Under the pieces are notes generated by a model. The model worked only from the letters and a program-made list of their open reading frames with translations, made no database searches and was not told the DNA's origin. Both the position numbers and the translations under genes were made by a program. A DNA stretch of 64,000 nt from Limisphaerales bacterium. Lineage in GTDB: Bacteria; Verrucomicrobiota; Verrucomicrobiia; Limisphaerales; UBA1100. The stretch spans positions 90,565 to 154,564 of the forward strand of contig JACNJL010000036.1 in assembly GCA_014382585.1 (NCBI GenBank), read 5' to 3'. Shown here in pieces: positions 37,377 to 51,567 of this stretch (positions are counted from its first letter, which is position 1; each line of letters begins with the position of its first letter).

Positions 37377-38639
37377 CTAGGGTTCGGCAATGATTTTGAT
37401 CACGGTGCCATTGCGGTAACGGAAAGTGATTCGGCTGAAGTAGCCGCCGCTGGTGATGTTTCTTACGGTTAACCCTTTGTAAACCCAATCCGCGCCGAGA
37501 TCTTCATCGGGCCATCCGAAGAATTCATAGACCGCCGTGTATTGTTTGCCGAGGTAAAGCAGGTCGATGCGGTTGCGAATGTTACGGGCAGTGACGCGGT
37601 CATCCACGCTGTATCTCCATTCAGTGAGGCGTCCGCGGCTGTTGGGGTCAGGGATTTTTGGGTCTATGACTTCCACGTTGGTGTTGGTGGGCGGAGGTTG
37701 GGTGGCGACCGTGGGAGGGGATGCATTGGTGCCTGCCGCCGGTGGCGGGGTGACTGGAGCGGTGGCTCCTGGAAAGCTTGCCTCCGGCATAGTAGGGCCG
37801 GGGTAGCCGGCCATATTGGGAGGCAATGTCGGCGGAATCATTGCGATGAGGTTACCTTTGTGATCCCAAATAGTGCGCTTGGCGATTTGCCCGCCTTCGT
37901 ACTCGAGCTCTTCGTTGCGCGTGCCGGAGTGGTTAAAATAAAGCGTGAGCTTGCCGCGACCGCTTTCGTAATTCCCAGATGGGATGCCATTGAAATTAAA
38001 GCTGGCGGCGATGATGAGGTGGCCGGTTTGATAGGTTTCGTTCAGGGCAACATTGCCGTTGATATGCCAAACCACGCGTTCGCCTTCGCGCAGGCCATCG
38101 ATGTAGTTCACCGTTTCCCACAGGGTGCCATCATCAAAATATTTATGAACCATTCCGGTGAAAGGAGTTTCTTCGCCTTTCACGTATGTGAGATTGTCGG
38201 CTCGGCGTTCAATACTTTCGATGAGTACTTCATCATTGAGGAAGTACACCCAAACCACGAAGGCGGTGATGAGGGTGACCGTAACTCCGGTCCACACGCC
38301 GATCCGCATCCAATTGCGCTTGTTCTGGGGAACGGGTCCGGGATCAACAGTGTGAGTGTTGCCGGAGCCGGCACTGGTCACAAATTGCGGATGGGGCTTG
38401 GCGGGACCGCCCTCGGAAACGGCTTGGGCAGCGGCGATGGCTTCGGCGCGTCGTTGTTGGCGGAGGGCATCGGTTTTTTCCGGCACGCCTGGAATTTTTT
38501 CAAGCGTAACCCAATCGCGACTGCCATTTTGCCAGCACAAATCCCAAGCTTGGAGCTTGCCCTCGGCCAACATATGGCAGGCTTGATCGTGGGTAAAAGG
38601 CCCCATATGGTGCCCATCCCGGTTAATCAAGATATTCAT
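37377..38639 (-). CDS. GYF_2 domain, single-span membrane protein with MORN-like repeats
   Basis: 420 residues. The N-terminus (MNILINRDGHHMGPFTHDQA, then LCWQNGSRDWVTL) is a GYF_2-type domain like others found N-terminal in PVC proteins. One membrane helix follows (IGVWTGVTVTLITAFVVWVYF), then YwqK/MORN-like beta repeats (FDDGTLWETVNYIDGLREGE, LTLYFNHSGTRNEELEYEGG), a Pro/Thr-rich linker and a C-terminal SmpA-like beta domain (GKQYTAVYEFFGWPDED, ISGGYFSRITFRY-type strands). Probably an envelope adaptor. Function unknown. Confidence 0.7.
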   Translation of the reverse strand: MNILINRDGHHMGPFTHDQACHMLAEGKLQAWDLCWQNGSRDWVTLEKIPGVPEKTDALRQQRRAEAIAAAQAVSEGGPAKPHPQFVTSAGSGNTHTVDPGPVPQNKRNWMRIGVWTGVTVTLITAFVVWVYFLNDEVLIESIERRADNLTYVKGEETPFTGMVHKYFDDGTLWETVNYIDGLREGERVVWHINGNVALNETYQTGHLIIAASFNFNGIPSGNYESGRGKLTLYFNHSGTRNEELEYEGGQIAKRTIWDHKGNLIAMIPPTLPPNMAGYPGPTMPEASFPGATAPVTPPPAAGTNASPPTVATQPPPTNTNVEVIDPKIPDPNSRGRLTEWRYSVDDRVTARNIRNRIDLLYLGKQYTAVYEFFGWPDEDLGADWVYKGLTVRNITSGGYFSRITFRYRNGTVIKIIAEP

Positions 38640-38752
38640 CGAGACACACTTCGTTCAACATGGATAAACGTTCAACGTGTATAAAGATAGACCAAAACTG
38701 TTGTTTATTCAACGGAAATGGCAAATAAAAGTAGCTTGAAAATCCGGCTGTT

Positions 38753-39625
38753 TTATTTCGATAGGGCGACAATGTAGCCCTGAAGTCGCGAGGCGTGGTC
38801 ATTTTGGGCTTCGCGTTGGTAGATTTGGTGGAGATTGCTACACATTCGCAGGAGGATGCGGCGCGGGCTGGCGGGCACGAGGAAGGCTTCGTGGAATTCG
38901 TAGCCGGCTTGCTTGAGGTATTTCATACAGTCAGCTTTGGTAAGCACGCGGCCGCGGTTGAAGGCGTCGATGTAAATTTCCTGGCGCGGATCCTGAAAGC
39001 GGCACAAGAAGTGGCCGGGCAAACCAATGCCGGTGACGGGGAGTTTCAGCCGGCGACACACGCCCAGATAAATCATGCTTAACGAAATGGGATTGCCCAG
39101 ACGGCGATCGATGACGCGGTTCAGATAACTGTTCTCTGGATCGTAATAATTATCCTCATCACCGGTGAAGCCTTGTTCTTTGAAAAGGAATTGGTTGATG
39201 CCCGCGATGAGTCCTTCGGGCGTGGCGCCGAAATCGAGTTTACTGCACAAGTCGTGCGCGTAGTCATCAAGGATGGCGCGATAGGCGGCCACGTTGATCT
39301 CCGGATATTGCGTGCGCGCCAGTTGCCATAAGCCTTCCTCGAGATCCAGTTCTTCGCCGTGGTTCAGACAAAAGGCCGAGAAATCCGTGTCGGTTTCCTG
39401 ACGATGAAAATGGGCGATAATTTCCTGCGTGCGTCGCCGCAGCACCGGATCCTCACTTAATGCATACGGCTCAAGCCACGCCACCACGCCAATGCCGTGC
39501 GAAAGGATTTCGGATCGAATGGCGCGATACACGCCTTTGTCGTCATCAGCCAAAAGTGAAATGAGGGCTTCCCGCTGTTTCACGGGCAGATCGCTCACCA
39601 CGGCCTTGGGGGGGGCTTCACGCAT
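38753..39625 (-). CDS. SirB1/transglutaminase-like family protein
   Basis: From ATG 39625, 290 residues. The core GLIAGINQFLFKEQGFTGDE, DPENSYLNRVIDRRLGNPIS, LSMIYLGVCRRLKLPVTGIG and PGHFLCRF match the SirB1_N (PF13369) domain, a circularly related transglutaminase-like fold. The helical N-terminal part resembles HEAT-type repeats (ALISLLADDDKGVYRAIRSE). The C-terminus (RILLRMCSNLHQIYQREAQN) is the usual TPR-like tail. The protein is often annotated as UPF0162; biochemical function is unresolved. Confidence 0.85.
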   Translation of the reverse strand: MREAPPKAVVSDLPVKQREALISLLADDDKGVYRAIRSEILSHGIGVVAWLEPYALSEDPVLRRRTQEIIAHFHRQETDTDFSAFCLNHGEELDLEEGLWQLARTQYPEINVAAYRAILDDYAHDLCSKLDFGATPEGLIAGINQFLFKEQGFTGDEDNYYDPENSYLNRVIDRRLGNPISLSMIYLGVCRRLKLPVTGIGLPGHFLCRFQDPRQEIYIDAFNRGRVLTKADCMKYLKQAGYEFHEAFLVPASPRRILLRMCSNLHQIYQREAQNDHASRLQGYIVALSK

Positions 39626-39740
39626 GGTTCGCAGACAGTGTGGCAGCACCCCCAGAGGAATGCAACCCGTGACCGCCAGAAATTCCTTGTCGGTTGTTCA
39701 CCAGTAATTCACACCATTAATCAAGCCTAAAAAAGATTTT

Positions 39741-39783
39741 GCGCAAGGCACCATTCATCGCTATGGTGACCGGCCTTTTGCGC
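39741..39783 (+). promoter_or_regulatory. Leader hairpin upstream of gltB
   Basis: An outer stem GCGCAAGG (39741-39748) pairs with CC/TTGCGC (39774-39783, two extra T bulged), enclosing an inner stem CACCAT / ATGGTG (39749-39754 with 39763-39768). The structure ends 35 bases before the gltB ATG, so it could be a leader element or a terminator-like remnant; no T run follows. Conservation would be needed to call a riboswitch. Confidence 0.3.
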
Positions 39784-39818
39784 TGGTGAATGCGCGGAAT
39801 GAATGAATTTTGATCAAG

Positions 39819-44387
<4,569 letters not shown>

Positions 44388-44399
44388 AAGATTTTTTCA

Positions 44400-45983
44400 A
44401 TGGGTAAACCGACAGGATTTATGGAGTTCGAGCGCGAGACCGTACCGTATCGCGATCCGCTCGAGCGTTTGAATGATTACGACGAGATCAACACCACGCC
44501 GGATGAGGGCCATCTGCAGACGCAGGGCGCCCGCTGTATGGATTGTGGGGTGCCGTTTTGCCAGTCGGCCAACGGCTGCCCGATCGATAACCTGATTCCC
44601 GAATGGAATCATCTCGTGTATCAAAAGCGTTGGAAGGAGGCGATTGATCGCCTGCACAAAACGAATAATTTTCCCGAATTCACCGGCCGCGTGTGCCCGG
44701 CACCGTGCGAAGGCTCGTGCGTGCTCGGCATCACCAACCCGCCGGTTACCATCAAGAACCTCGAGAACACGATTATCAATCGCGCCTTTGAGGAAGGTTG
44801 GGTGACCAGTGAAGCGCCCAGCAAGCGCACCGGCAAGAAGATCGCTATCGTCGGTTCCGGCCCGGCCGGCTTGGCCGCGGCGGATCAGCTTAACAAGGTG
44901 GGCCACGAGGTCACCGTGTACGAGCGCGCCGACCGCATTGGGGGCCTGCTGATGTACGGCATTCCGAACATGAAGCTCGATAAGGGCGTGGTGGAGCGTC
45001 GTATCAATCTGATGCGAGAATCCGGCGTGAAGTTTGTCACATGCGCGCATGTTGGCAAAAAAGAGGACTTCGCCTCCGGTCACATGACTCAGATCATGGA
45101 GGAACGCGGCTGCGAGATGCAGTACATCGATCCAAACGATTTGCAGAAGGACTTTGACGCCGTGCTGATGGCCACCGGCGCGACCAAGCCGTTTGATCCC
45201 TCCGGTCGCAATCCGGGCCGCGATCTCAAGGGCATCCATTTCGCGATGGATTTCCTCACGCGCAACACCAAGAGCCTGCTCGATTCCAATCTGAAAGACG
45301 GCGAATACCTCACCGCCAAGGACAAGCACGTGATTGTCATCGGCGGCGGCGATACCGGCGCGGACTGCATCGGCACCTCGCTGCGTCACGGCTGCAAGGA
45401 TGTCGTGAACTTCGAGCTGCTCGACCAACCCCCGGCCGAGCGCGCTCCGAACAATCCCTGGCCCCAATGGCCGCGCGTCTATCGACTCGATTACTCGCAC
45501 GAAGAGAATAAGGCGAAGAACGGCAACGACCCGCGCGCCTATCACATCTTGGCCAAAGAATTTGTCGACGACGGCAACGGCCACATCAAAGGCGTGAAAA
45601 CCGTCGAGGTCGATTGGAGCAAACCCGTCGAAGGCGGTGCGCCCTTTAGCGAAGTGGAAGGTTCCGAGAAGGAATGGCCGGCCGATCTCGTGCTGCTCGC
45701 CACGGGCTTTGTTGGCCCCGAATTGGAAGTCGGCGAAATGCTCGGCCTCGAGACACAGAACCCGCGTGGCAATTGGCAGACCTTTATTGGGGAGCACGGC
45801 GAATTCACCACCAACGTGGAAGGCGTGTTCGTTGCGGGCGACTGTCGCCGTGGCCAATCGCTCGTCGTTTGGGCCATCAACGAAGGACGCGGTGCTGCGC
45901 GCGCCGTTGATCAATATCTCATGGGCAGCAGCTTGCTTCCCGCCCCGGGCGTCACGCAGGGCAGCGCACTGGCCGGCGTTTAG
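44400..45983 (+). CDS. gltD: Glutamate synthase (NADPH) small subunit
   Basis: 527 residues. The N-terminal ferredoxin-like part has two cysteine clusters for [4Fe-4S] centres ([18 protein letters not shown] and [15 protein letters not shown]). FAD ([19 protein letters not shown]) and NADPH ([20 protein letters not shown]) sites follow, then a typical end with [19 protein letters not shown]. It supplies electrons to GltB. The start [13 protein letters not shown] is the usual one. Co-directional with gltB. Confidence 0.97.
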   Translation: MGKPTGFMEFERETVPYRDPLERLNDYDEINTTPDEGHLQTQGARCMDCGVPFCQSANGCPIDNLIPEWNHLVYQKRWKEAIDRLHKTNNFPEFTGRVCPAPCEGSCVLGITNPPVTIKNLENTIINRAFEEGWVTSEAPSKRTGKKIAIVGSGPAGLAAADQLNKVGHEVTVYERADRIGGLLMYGIPNMKLDKGVVERRINLMRESGVKFVTCAHVGKKEDFASGHMTQIMEERGCEMQYIDPNDLQKDFDAVLMATGATKPFDPSGRNPGRDLKGIHFAMDFLTRNTKSLLDSNLKDGEYLTAKDKHVIVIGGGDTGADCIGTSLRHGCKDVVNFELLDQPPAERAPNNPWPQWPRVYRLDYSHEENKAKNGNDPRAYHILAKEFVDDGNGHIKGVKTVEVDWSKPVEGGAPFSEVEGSEKEWPADLVLLATGFVGPELEVGEMLGLETQNPRGNWQTFIGEHGEFTTNVEGVFVAGDCRRGQSLVVWAINEGRGAARAVDQYLMGSSLLPAPGVTQGSALAGV

Positions 45984-46054
45984 TGGGTTGGCGTTAATGT
46001 GTAATTTGTGCTAGGTTTCCCTTAACCTAATCGACTCCCAACCAAAGGATTCCT

Positions 46055-46450
46055 ATGGAAATCACTAAGCAACTGGCCGTGTTTCTCGATAACCGTCCCG
46101 GCACCCTGGCGCGTGTGTGCGATGCGCTCGCTGAATCCAAAGTTAATATCCAAGCGCTTACCACCAGCGACACAGTAGACCACAGCGTCGTGCGAATGGT
46201 GGTGGACGATCCGCAAACCGCCGTGTGGTTGCTCGAAGAACACGGTGCGATGGTCGTCGAGGACGACGTCGTGCTCGTCGAGGGCGACAACAAATCCGGC
46301 AGCCTCGCCGACATCGCCCGCAAGCTCCGCGATGCCAAAGTGAACATCGAATATTTATACTGCGCCACCCCCCCCGCCTCGCGCAAAGGACTCCTCGTGC
46401 TCCGCGTGGACGATCCCGCCAAGGCGTTGAAAGCCCTCAACGGCGGTTGA
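46055..46450 (+). CDS. Two ACT-domain regulatory protein
   Basis: 131 residues formed of two ACT modules: LAVFLDNRPGTLARVCDALA, then a linker around residue 70, and SLADIARKLRDAKVNIEYLY. The sequence is the amino-acid-binding type found as stand-alone regulators. ATG 46055 follows AAAGGATT at a good distance. Next to gltBD, so it may sense an amino acid and affect nitrogen metabolism; this is inference from neighbourhood. Followed by mnmA after 6 bases. Confidence 0.88.
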   Translation: MEITKQLAVFLDNRPGTLARVCDALAESKVNIQALTTSDTVDHSVVRMVVDDPQTAVWLLEEHGAMVVEDDVVLVEGDNKSGSLADIARKLRDAKVNIEYLYCATPPASRKGLLVLRVDDPAKALKALNGG

Positions 46451-46456
46451 TAAAAA

Positions 46457-47548
46457 ATGCCATTCGCCGAAGCAAAAAAAACACGCATCCTGTGCGGTAT
46501 GAGCGGCGGCGTGGATTCCTCCGCCACCGCCGCGTTGTTGATCGAGCAGGGCTATGACGTCGTCGGCGTCACCCTCAAGCTGTGGCCGCAGGACTGTGTT
46601 TCCCGCGCCGAAGATAAATGCTGCGGCCCGCAAGCGGTCATGGACGCCCGCTCCGTTTGCCATAACCTTGGCATCCGCTACTATCTCATTGATGAAGCGG
46701 AAGACTTCCAGAAACACGTCATCCAATATTTCGCCGACGAATACAAAGCCGGCCGCACGCCCAATCCCTGCGTGATGTGCAACGAGCATCTCAAGTTTGG
46801 CCGCCTCATCGAGCGCGCCGATCAGCTTGGCGCTGAGAAGATTGCCACAGGCCACTTCGCCCGTGTGGAACAAGATGAAACCACCGGCCGTTATCTACTG
46901 AAGCGCGGCCGCGACGAGCGCAAGGATCAAACCTATTTTCTGTTTTCCCTGCGGCAAGATCAACTTTCCCGTGCCCTGTTTCCGTTGGGCGAGAAAACCA
47001 AAAGCGACACGCGCGATGTCGCCCGCCATTGCAACCTCAAGACCGCCGACAAAGAGGAGAGCATGGAGATCTGTTTTGTGCCGGATAACGACTACGGCGG
47101 CTTCCTGCAAAAGGCCGGTCTCGCCGAAAAGCATCGGGGCGAAATCGTCGACCTGAACGGCCGCGTGCTCGGGCATCATGACGGCATCGAATTTTACACC
47201 ATCGGCCAACGCAAAGGCCTGGGCATCAGCGCGCCCAACCCGCTGTACGTCCTCGAACTCAACGCCGAGGAAAACCGCGTGGTCGTCGGCCCCGTTGAGA
47301 ATCTCGAAAGCGAATCATTCGAAGTCGAACGCTGCAACTGGATCCCGTTTGCCGAGCTGACCGGGCCCATCGAGGCCACCACGCGCATCCGCTACAATCA
47401 TTCCGGCACAGCGGCCACCATCGAGCCCGGCGAAAACGGCCGCGCCACCGTCCGCCTCCACACCCCCCAACGCGCCATCGCCCCCGGCCAAGCCTGCGTA
47501 TTCTACCAAGACGACCTCGTCCTCGGCGGCGGCTGGATTGCACGGTAA
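46457..47548 (+). CDS. mnmA: tRNA-specific 2-thiouridylase MnmA
   Basis: 363 residues. PP-loop GMSGGVDSSATAALLIEQGY; the catalytic Cys pair is in NPCVMCNEHLKFG and MEICFVPDNDYG; KDQTYFLFSLRQDQL is the tRNA-binding and active-site region; C-terminal beta domain with FYTIGQRKGLG, then RIRYNHSGTAATIEPGENG. It puts sulfur at position 2 of the wobble uridine of Lys, Glu and Gln tRNAs, using sulfur relayed from a cysteine desulfurase. A usual length. Confidence 0.97.
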   Translation: MPFAEAKKTRILCGMSGGVDSSATAALLIEQGYDVVGVTLKLWPQDCVSRAEDKCCGPQAVMDARSVCHNLGIRYYLIDEAEDFQKHVIQYFADEYKAGRTPNPCVMCNEHLKFGRLIERADQLGAEKIATGHFARVEQDETTGRYLLKRGRDERKDQTYFLFSLRQDQLSRALFPLGEKTKSDTRDVARHCNLKTADKEESMEICFVPDNDYGGFLQKAGLAEKHRGEIVDLNGRVLGHHDGIEFYTIGQRKGLGISAPNPLYVLELNAEENRVVVGPVENLESESFEVERCNWIPFAELTGPIEATTRIRYNHSGTAATIEPGENGRATVRLHTPQRAIAPGQACVFYQDDLVLGGGWIAR

Positions 47549-47611
47549 TCGGGGGGGGGCTGTTTACACTTTGCGCCATTCCAATGGACGAGGTGGAACT
47601 CGTCTCTTTTA

Positions 47612-48262
47612 TCAGCGTTTTCGATTATGGGAATCCAACCCGTATTTTGTGGCCGCCAACTCATGAGCCCTCGTTTCCGGGAGGGTATCGAGTAAACCGC
47701 AGTCACCGGCTACGGCATCCATCCAGTCCTGTTGCGGCCAATTGCCCAGCGGTTGCACGGAGCCTTGAATCAGAAGTCCAAAACGATTGCGGCGTTGAGC
47801 GGCGCCGGCGATTTTTTTGCCGTTCCAAAGGAGGTCATGAAGTTCGTGCCCCTCAAAGCATTCCCCGGGCTTGGGGCGGCGACAGCAATCGGCCAGTGTT
47901 GTTTCTATCCCGATCGCTTGAAAGGCTGTCTGTAACAGGGCATGCACACGGTGATAGCTTTCCGTCGCGGGCAGGGCGGTCCAGTCATGATCCTTGGGGA
48001 AGGTGAGGCTGTAGGTCCAATCGCCGTCATGCGGCACCAAACCGCCGCCCGTGCAGCGGCGGATTAAAGGCCGCAGCGCGGTGGTTGTTTCGAGTTCGGT
48101 AATCTTTTGGGAGTAGCCAAAGGTGGCGCAGGGTTGGGTCCATTCGTAAAATCGCAGAATCGGCTGACCGATCGCGGCACTGTTTTCCAGCAAGGCCTCG
48201 TCCAGAGCCATGTTGTAAGCCGGTTCGCCTGAGCCGCTCTCGAGTAATAGCCAGTTCATCAT
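47612..48262 (-). CDS. Lipoate-protein ligase A family (LplA-like)
   Basis: About 216 residues from ATG 48262, which overlaps the nth stop by 4 bases. BPL/LplA/LipB motifs: PAYNMALDEALLE, RRCTGGGLVPHDGDWTYSLT (lipoate-binding loop), NGKKIAGAAQRR carrying the conserved Lys, and FGLLIQGSV. Expected to attach lipoate or octanoate to carrier domains, or act as an amidotransferase; LplA versus LipM roles cannot be told apart here. No lipoyl-dependent gene sits nearby. Confidence 0.8.
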   Translation of the reverse strand: MMNWLLLESGSGEPAYNMALDEALLENSAAIGQPILRFYEWTQPCATFGYSQKITELETTTALRPLIRRCTGGGLVPHDGDWTYSLTFPKDHDWTALPATESYHRVHALLQTAFQAIGIETTLADCCRRPKPGECFEGHELHDLLWNGKKIAGAAQRRNRFGLLIQGSVQPLGNWPQQDWMDAVAGDCGLLDTLPETRAHELAATKYGLDSHNRKR

Positions 48263-48906
48263 GGGGCGGAAGGGCACAGATGGCGGATTTCGCAGGCGGC
48301 ACAATCCGGCTTGCGCGCAGCGCAGCGGCGCCGGCCATGCCAGATGATCCAGTGACTGAAGAGAGTCCAGTGCTCGCGCGGCACGAGCTGGATCAGGTCT
48401 TTCTCAATTTTCTCGGGCGTCTTGGCCGAGGTGATTTTTAAGCGATCGCACAGGCGCGCCACATGCGTGTCCACCACCACACCTTCATTGATGTTAAAGG
48501 CGTTGCCGAGAATGACGTTGGCCGTCTTGCGCCCCACACCGGCCAGCGCCACCAGTTCCGGCATCGTCTGCGGCACCTCGCCATTGTGGTTTTCGACGAG
48601 GGCGTGGCAGGCATTTTGAATACTCTTGGCCTTGTTGCGAAACAGGCCGATTCGCCGGATGTCATTCTGCAATTCCTCCAGCGGCACGGCCGTGTAATCG
48701 GTGGCCTGGCGATATTTTTTGAAGAGCTCGGTCGTGACGATGTTGACCTGCTTGTCCGTGCATTGGGCAGACAAAATGGTGGCCACCATCAGCTCCAGCG
48801 GGTTGCGATAATTCAGCTCACAATGCGCGTCGGGATACGTCTGCTGAAGCCCCGCGATAATGTCGGCGAGGCGTTCGCGTTTGGCAGTCTGAGATTCTCG
48901 CGGCAT
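48259..48906 (-). CDS. nth: Endonuclease III
   Basis: ATG at 48906 chosen; GTG 48918 would begin at the edge of an inverted repeat. About 215 residues. The helix-hairpin-helix LVALAGVGRKTANVILGNAF holds the catalytic Lys, GVVVDTHVARLCDRL the catalytic Asp, and the C-terminus CAARKPDCAACEIRHLC has the [4Fe-4S] loop (C-x6-C-x2-C-x5-C). It removes oxidised pyrimidines and cuts at abasic sites. Confidence 0.95.
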   Translation of the reverse strand: MPRESQTAKRERLADIIAGLQQTYPDAHCELNYRNPLELMVATILSAQCTDKQVNIVTTELFKKYRQATDYTAVPLEELQNDIRRIGLFRNKAKSIQNACHALVENHNGEVPQTMPELVALAGVGRKTANVILGNAFNINEGVVVDTHVARLCDRLKITSAKTPEKIEKDLIQLVPREHWTLFSHWIIWHGRRRCAARKPDCAACEIRHLCPSAP

Positions 48907-48919
48907 TTTTATGAACACA

Positions 48920-48975
48920 GATGAGCAGGATATTCAGGATGAGAAAAAGAAAAAATCCTGAATATCCTGCTCATC
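48920..48975. repeat. Perfect 21-bp inverted repeat with purine loop
   Basis: The arm at 48920-48940 (starting GATGAGCAGGATATTCAGG) is exactly complementary to 48955-48975; the 14-base loop is all purine. It lies between kamA and nth, both on the minus strand, so it can act as a hairpin or terminator after kamA, but lacks a clean U run. Similar hairpins are common as intergenic repeats in some bacteria (recalled, not searched). Confidence 0.85.
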
Positions 48976-49001
48976 ATTGTTAGAAAACCTTCCCAACGGT
49001 G

Positions 49002-50216
49002 TTACACCAATTCCGGTTCCTCGATGGAGGCGGGGCGGGGGTGGAGTGGAGTGCCGTCGGGGGCTTCGGGGTACTCGAATACTTTGCCTTCGAAGTTGCG
49101 GATGACGACGCGGTCGGCGTTGTGGCTGAGGACGTAGTTGGGCGCGACGGGCACCTTGCCTCCGCCACCGGGGGCATCGATGACGTATTGCGGCACGGCG
49201 TAGCCGGTGGTATGGCCGCGGAGGGTTTCCATGATTTCCAAGCCGCGACGGACGCTGGTGCGGAGGTGGGCGCTGCCATTGATGAGGTCGCACTGGTAAA
49301 TATAAAGTGGCCGCACGCGACACATTAGCAATTTTTGCAGCAGCGCTTTCATGACGATTTCGTCGTCGTTCACGCCCTTGAGCAGCACGGATTGGTTGCC
49401 GAGTGGGATGCCGGCGTCGGCGAGGCGGGCGAGGGCATCGCGCACTTCGGTGGTGAGCTCGCGTGGGTGGTTGGCGTGAACGCTGACGAAGAGCGGATGA
49501 AATTCGCGCAGCATCGCGCACAGCTCGGGGGTGATGCGTTGTGGCAGGAAAATGGGGATGCGGCTGCCGATGCGGATGAATTCCACGTGCGGAATCTCCC
49601 GCAGCCGGGTGAGCAAGTGCCGGAGCTTGTCGTCGCTGAGCAGCAAAGGGTCGCCGCCGGAAAGCAGCACGTCACGCACCTCGGGATGTTCGCGGATGTA
49701 ATCGAGTTGCTGTTCGAAGTTGGGCCGGAAGCCATAGCCGGTGGCGTTGCTGACCATCCGCGAGCGCGTGCAGTAACGGCAGTAAGCGGCGCAGCGGTCA
49801 GTCACCAAAAACAAAACGCGATCCGGATAGCGATGTACGAGCCCGGGCACGGGCGAGTGGCTGTCTTCACCGCAAGGGTCGTCCATTTCCCACGAGGCGG
49901 TTTCCGTTTCATTGATGCTCGGCAGCACTTGCCGTCGGATGGCGCAGTCCGGGTCATCAACGTCGATGAGATTAAAAAAGTGTGGCGTGATGGCCATCGC
50001 CAGTTTGGTGTCGGCCAACCGCGCGCCTTCGGTTTCGGCTTCGGTGAGAGTCGGAAGGTGCTGTTGCAGTTGCTCGAGCGAAGTGACGCGGTTTTTTAGT
50101 TGCCATTTCCAATCGTCCCAATCGGCATCGGTCGCACTATCCCACGCACCGCGACCGGCGGAGTGGAATTGCTTGAGTTCGCTCAGCAAATTGTGCGGGT
50201 TAATGGTGGATGACAT
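49002..50216 (-). CDS. kamA: Lysine 2,3-aminomutase (radical SAM)
   Basis: 404 residues, the usual KamA length. The radical-SAM Cys triad is CAAYCRYCTRSRM (C-x3-C-x2-C), preceded by LVHRYPDRVLFLVTD, and followed by VLLSGGDPLLLSD. The PLP-binding and C-terminal part (YIYQCDLINGSAHLRTSV, VIDAPGGGGKVPVAPNYV) contains the conserved PGGGGK Lys region. It converts lysine to beta-lysine; the shorter EpmB paralogue is usually next to efp, which is not seen here. An osmolyte role via N-acetyl-beta-lysine is possible only if an acetyltransferase exists elsewhere. Confidence 0.9.
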   Translation of the reverse strand: MSSTINPHNLLSELKQFHSAGRGAWDSATDADWDDWKWQLKNRVTSLEQLQQHLPTLTEAETEGARLADTKLAMAITPHFFNLIDVDDPDCAIRRQVLPSINETETASWEMDDPCGEDSHSPVPGLVHRYPDRVLFLVTDRCAAYCRYCTRSRMVSNATGYGFRPNFEQQLDYIREHPEVRDVLLSGGDPLLLSDDKLRHLLTRLREIPHVEFIRIGSRIPIFLPQRITPELCAMLREFHPLFVSVHANHPRELTTEVRDALARLADAGIPLGNQSVLLKGVNDDEIVMKALLQKLLMCRVRPLYIYQCDLINGSAHLRTSVRRGLEIMETLRGHTTGYAVPQYVIDAPGGGGKVPVAPNYVLSHNADRVVIRNFEGKVFEYPEAPDGTPLHPRPASIEEPELV

Positions 50217-50273
50217 ATGCGGGCATCTTACCGACGCGGGCTGAAGGTGTCAATTCAGCCGGTGTGCGTTGGC

Positions 50274-51563
50274 TCAAGGTCGGCGGAGGATTTTGCTCAA
50301 GGCGTTGCTGGGCCGATTGGGGGCGCGTTTGAGGTCGGCGAGAATGGTATCGAGCAACGTGAGCGATTGCATGGCCACTTTGCGTCGTGCGGCATGGGCC
50401 TCGGTGGTGAGGGTGGGGATGGGCCCGTTGGGTTGGTGGGGTTTGCCGATGTATTGCTGGAGCACCAGACGGTATTCGCGGGTGATGCGCGTGAGCTGGG
50501 GCGGAGCGTTAATTTCCACGAGAATCAGTTTCTGTACCAGTGGTAACAGCACTTTTACGTGATTGGCGTGGGTGCCGGTTTGTAGATATTCGCGCAGCGG
50601 CACAGATTTCCGGCCATCTTCGCGCGCGGCTTCCACGCTTAATAAGTTGGAGAGGTGCCCCTGCGCGACGTTGGGCATCCAGCGATTTTGGGCATCGCGA
50701 TTGCGAAAGCGCGTTTGCGTGAGCGACCACCATTGCTCAGCGGCAAGCATCGTTTTGAAATCAAACGCGGCTAGAAATGCGTGTTGACTGTTGGCGCGGC
50801 GGTTGGTTTCGCGGATAAAAAATTGCATACGCCGGGCGCCATCGGTTCGGGCCAGTAAATGGGCGGTGAATAAATGAGCGTGCGCGCGGTAACGCATAAG
50901 GCCCTCGCCGAGTTGTAATTCGGCGGGTGGCAAACTAAGGTTGAGATAGGATACCTGAGGGGTGTTTTGAATGACGACTCGACTGCGGCGTAATGCGTCG
51001 GGTTGAAACAAATTATTGGCGCGGTTAAGTGTGAGCGATGCGAACAGGGCAGGGCCGTTTTTTTGGGTGAGTATTTCGGTGAATCCCTCGGTAAGCCAGG
51101 GCGGGATGCGCGGGGTTTTGCGGCTGTAACGGCCGGCGTATTCCTCGATCAACAGCGACACCATCGCGTGTAGTAGCTGGCGGCTGGGCAGTTCCTCCGG
51201 CACGGTGAGTTGATATCGCCATTGATCACCAAACGCTTGGCGCTCAAGCACCGGCTTCGTGCCCGGCGGCAGGTTGATGATGCGCAGCATGACGTGGCCG
51301 TTCCATAGATCGCTCACGCCCAATTCGCGCAGCAGGTGTTTCTTGGTTTCTTCAGCAAAAAAAATGAGGCTGTGCGCATTCACTCGCACGACGGCGGGAA
51401 TCCCGTTTTTGCCGGAAACAATCGGGCGCGGCGCACGATCCAGTTTCCAAATCGCGGAGAATTGTTTGGTGACGCTCGTCACCGGCTGTGGTCTTCGGAA
51501 AGGTTGCGCGTCGGCTGTGCTCCACAGTGCGGAGAAAACTAAAATGAAAAGAGCGCGCGTCAT
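50274..51563 (-). CDS. Secreted hypothetical protein
   Basis: From ATG 51563, 429 residues, with a signal peptide (ALFILVFSALWSTADAQP); the upstream open frame is antisense-like and Arg/Lys-rich, so not used. The mature part has WLTEGFTEILTQKNG, a shape reminiscent of peptidase MA-type W-x-x-E-G motifs, but there is no H-E-x-x-H to make a zinc site. The C-terminus is helical and basic. Periplasmic function unknown. The FmdB-like gene lies 4 bases upstream on the same strand. Confidence 0.6.
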   Translation of the reverse strand: MTRALFILVFSALWSTADAQPFRRPQPVTSVTKQFSAIWKLDRAPRPIVSGKNGIPAVVRVNAHSLIFFAEETKKHLLRELGVSDLWNGHVMLRIINLPPGTKPVLERQAFGDQWRYQLTVPEELPSRQLLHAMVSLLIEEYAGRYSRKTPRIPPWLTEGFTEILTQKNGPALFASLTLNRANNLFQPDALRRSRVVIQNTPQVSYLNLSLPPAELQLGEGLMRYRAHAHLFTAHLLARTDGARRMQFFIRETNRRANSQHAFLAAFDFKTMLAAEQWWSLTQTRFRNRDAQNRWMPNVAQGHLSNLLSVEAAREDGRKSVPLREYLQTGTHANHVKVLLPLVQKLILVEINAPPQLTRITREYRLVLQQYIGKPHQPNGPIPTLTTEAHAARRKVAMQSLTLLDTILADLKRAPNRPSNALSKILRRP

Positions 51564-51567
51564 TGCG

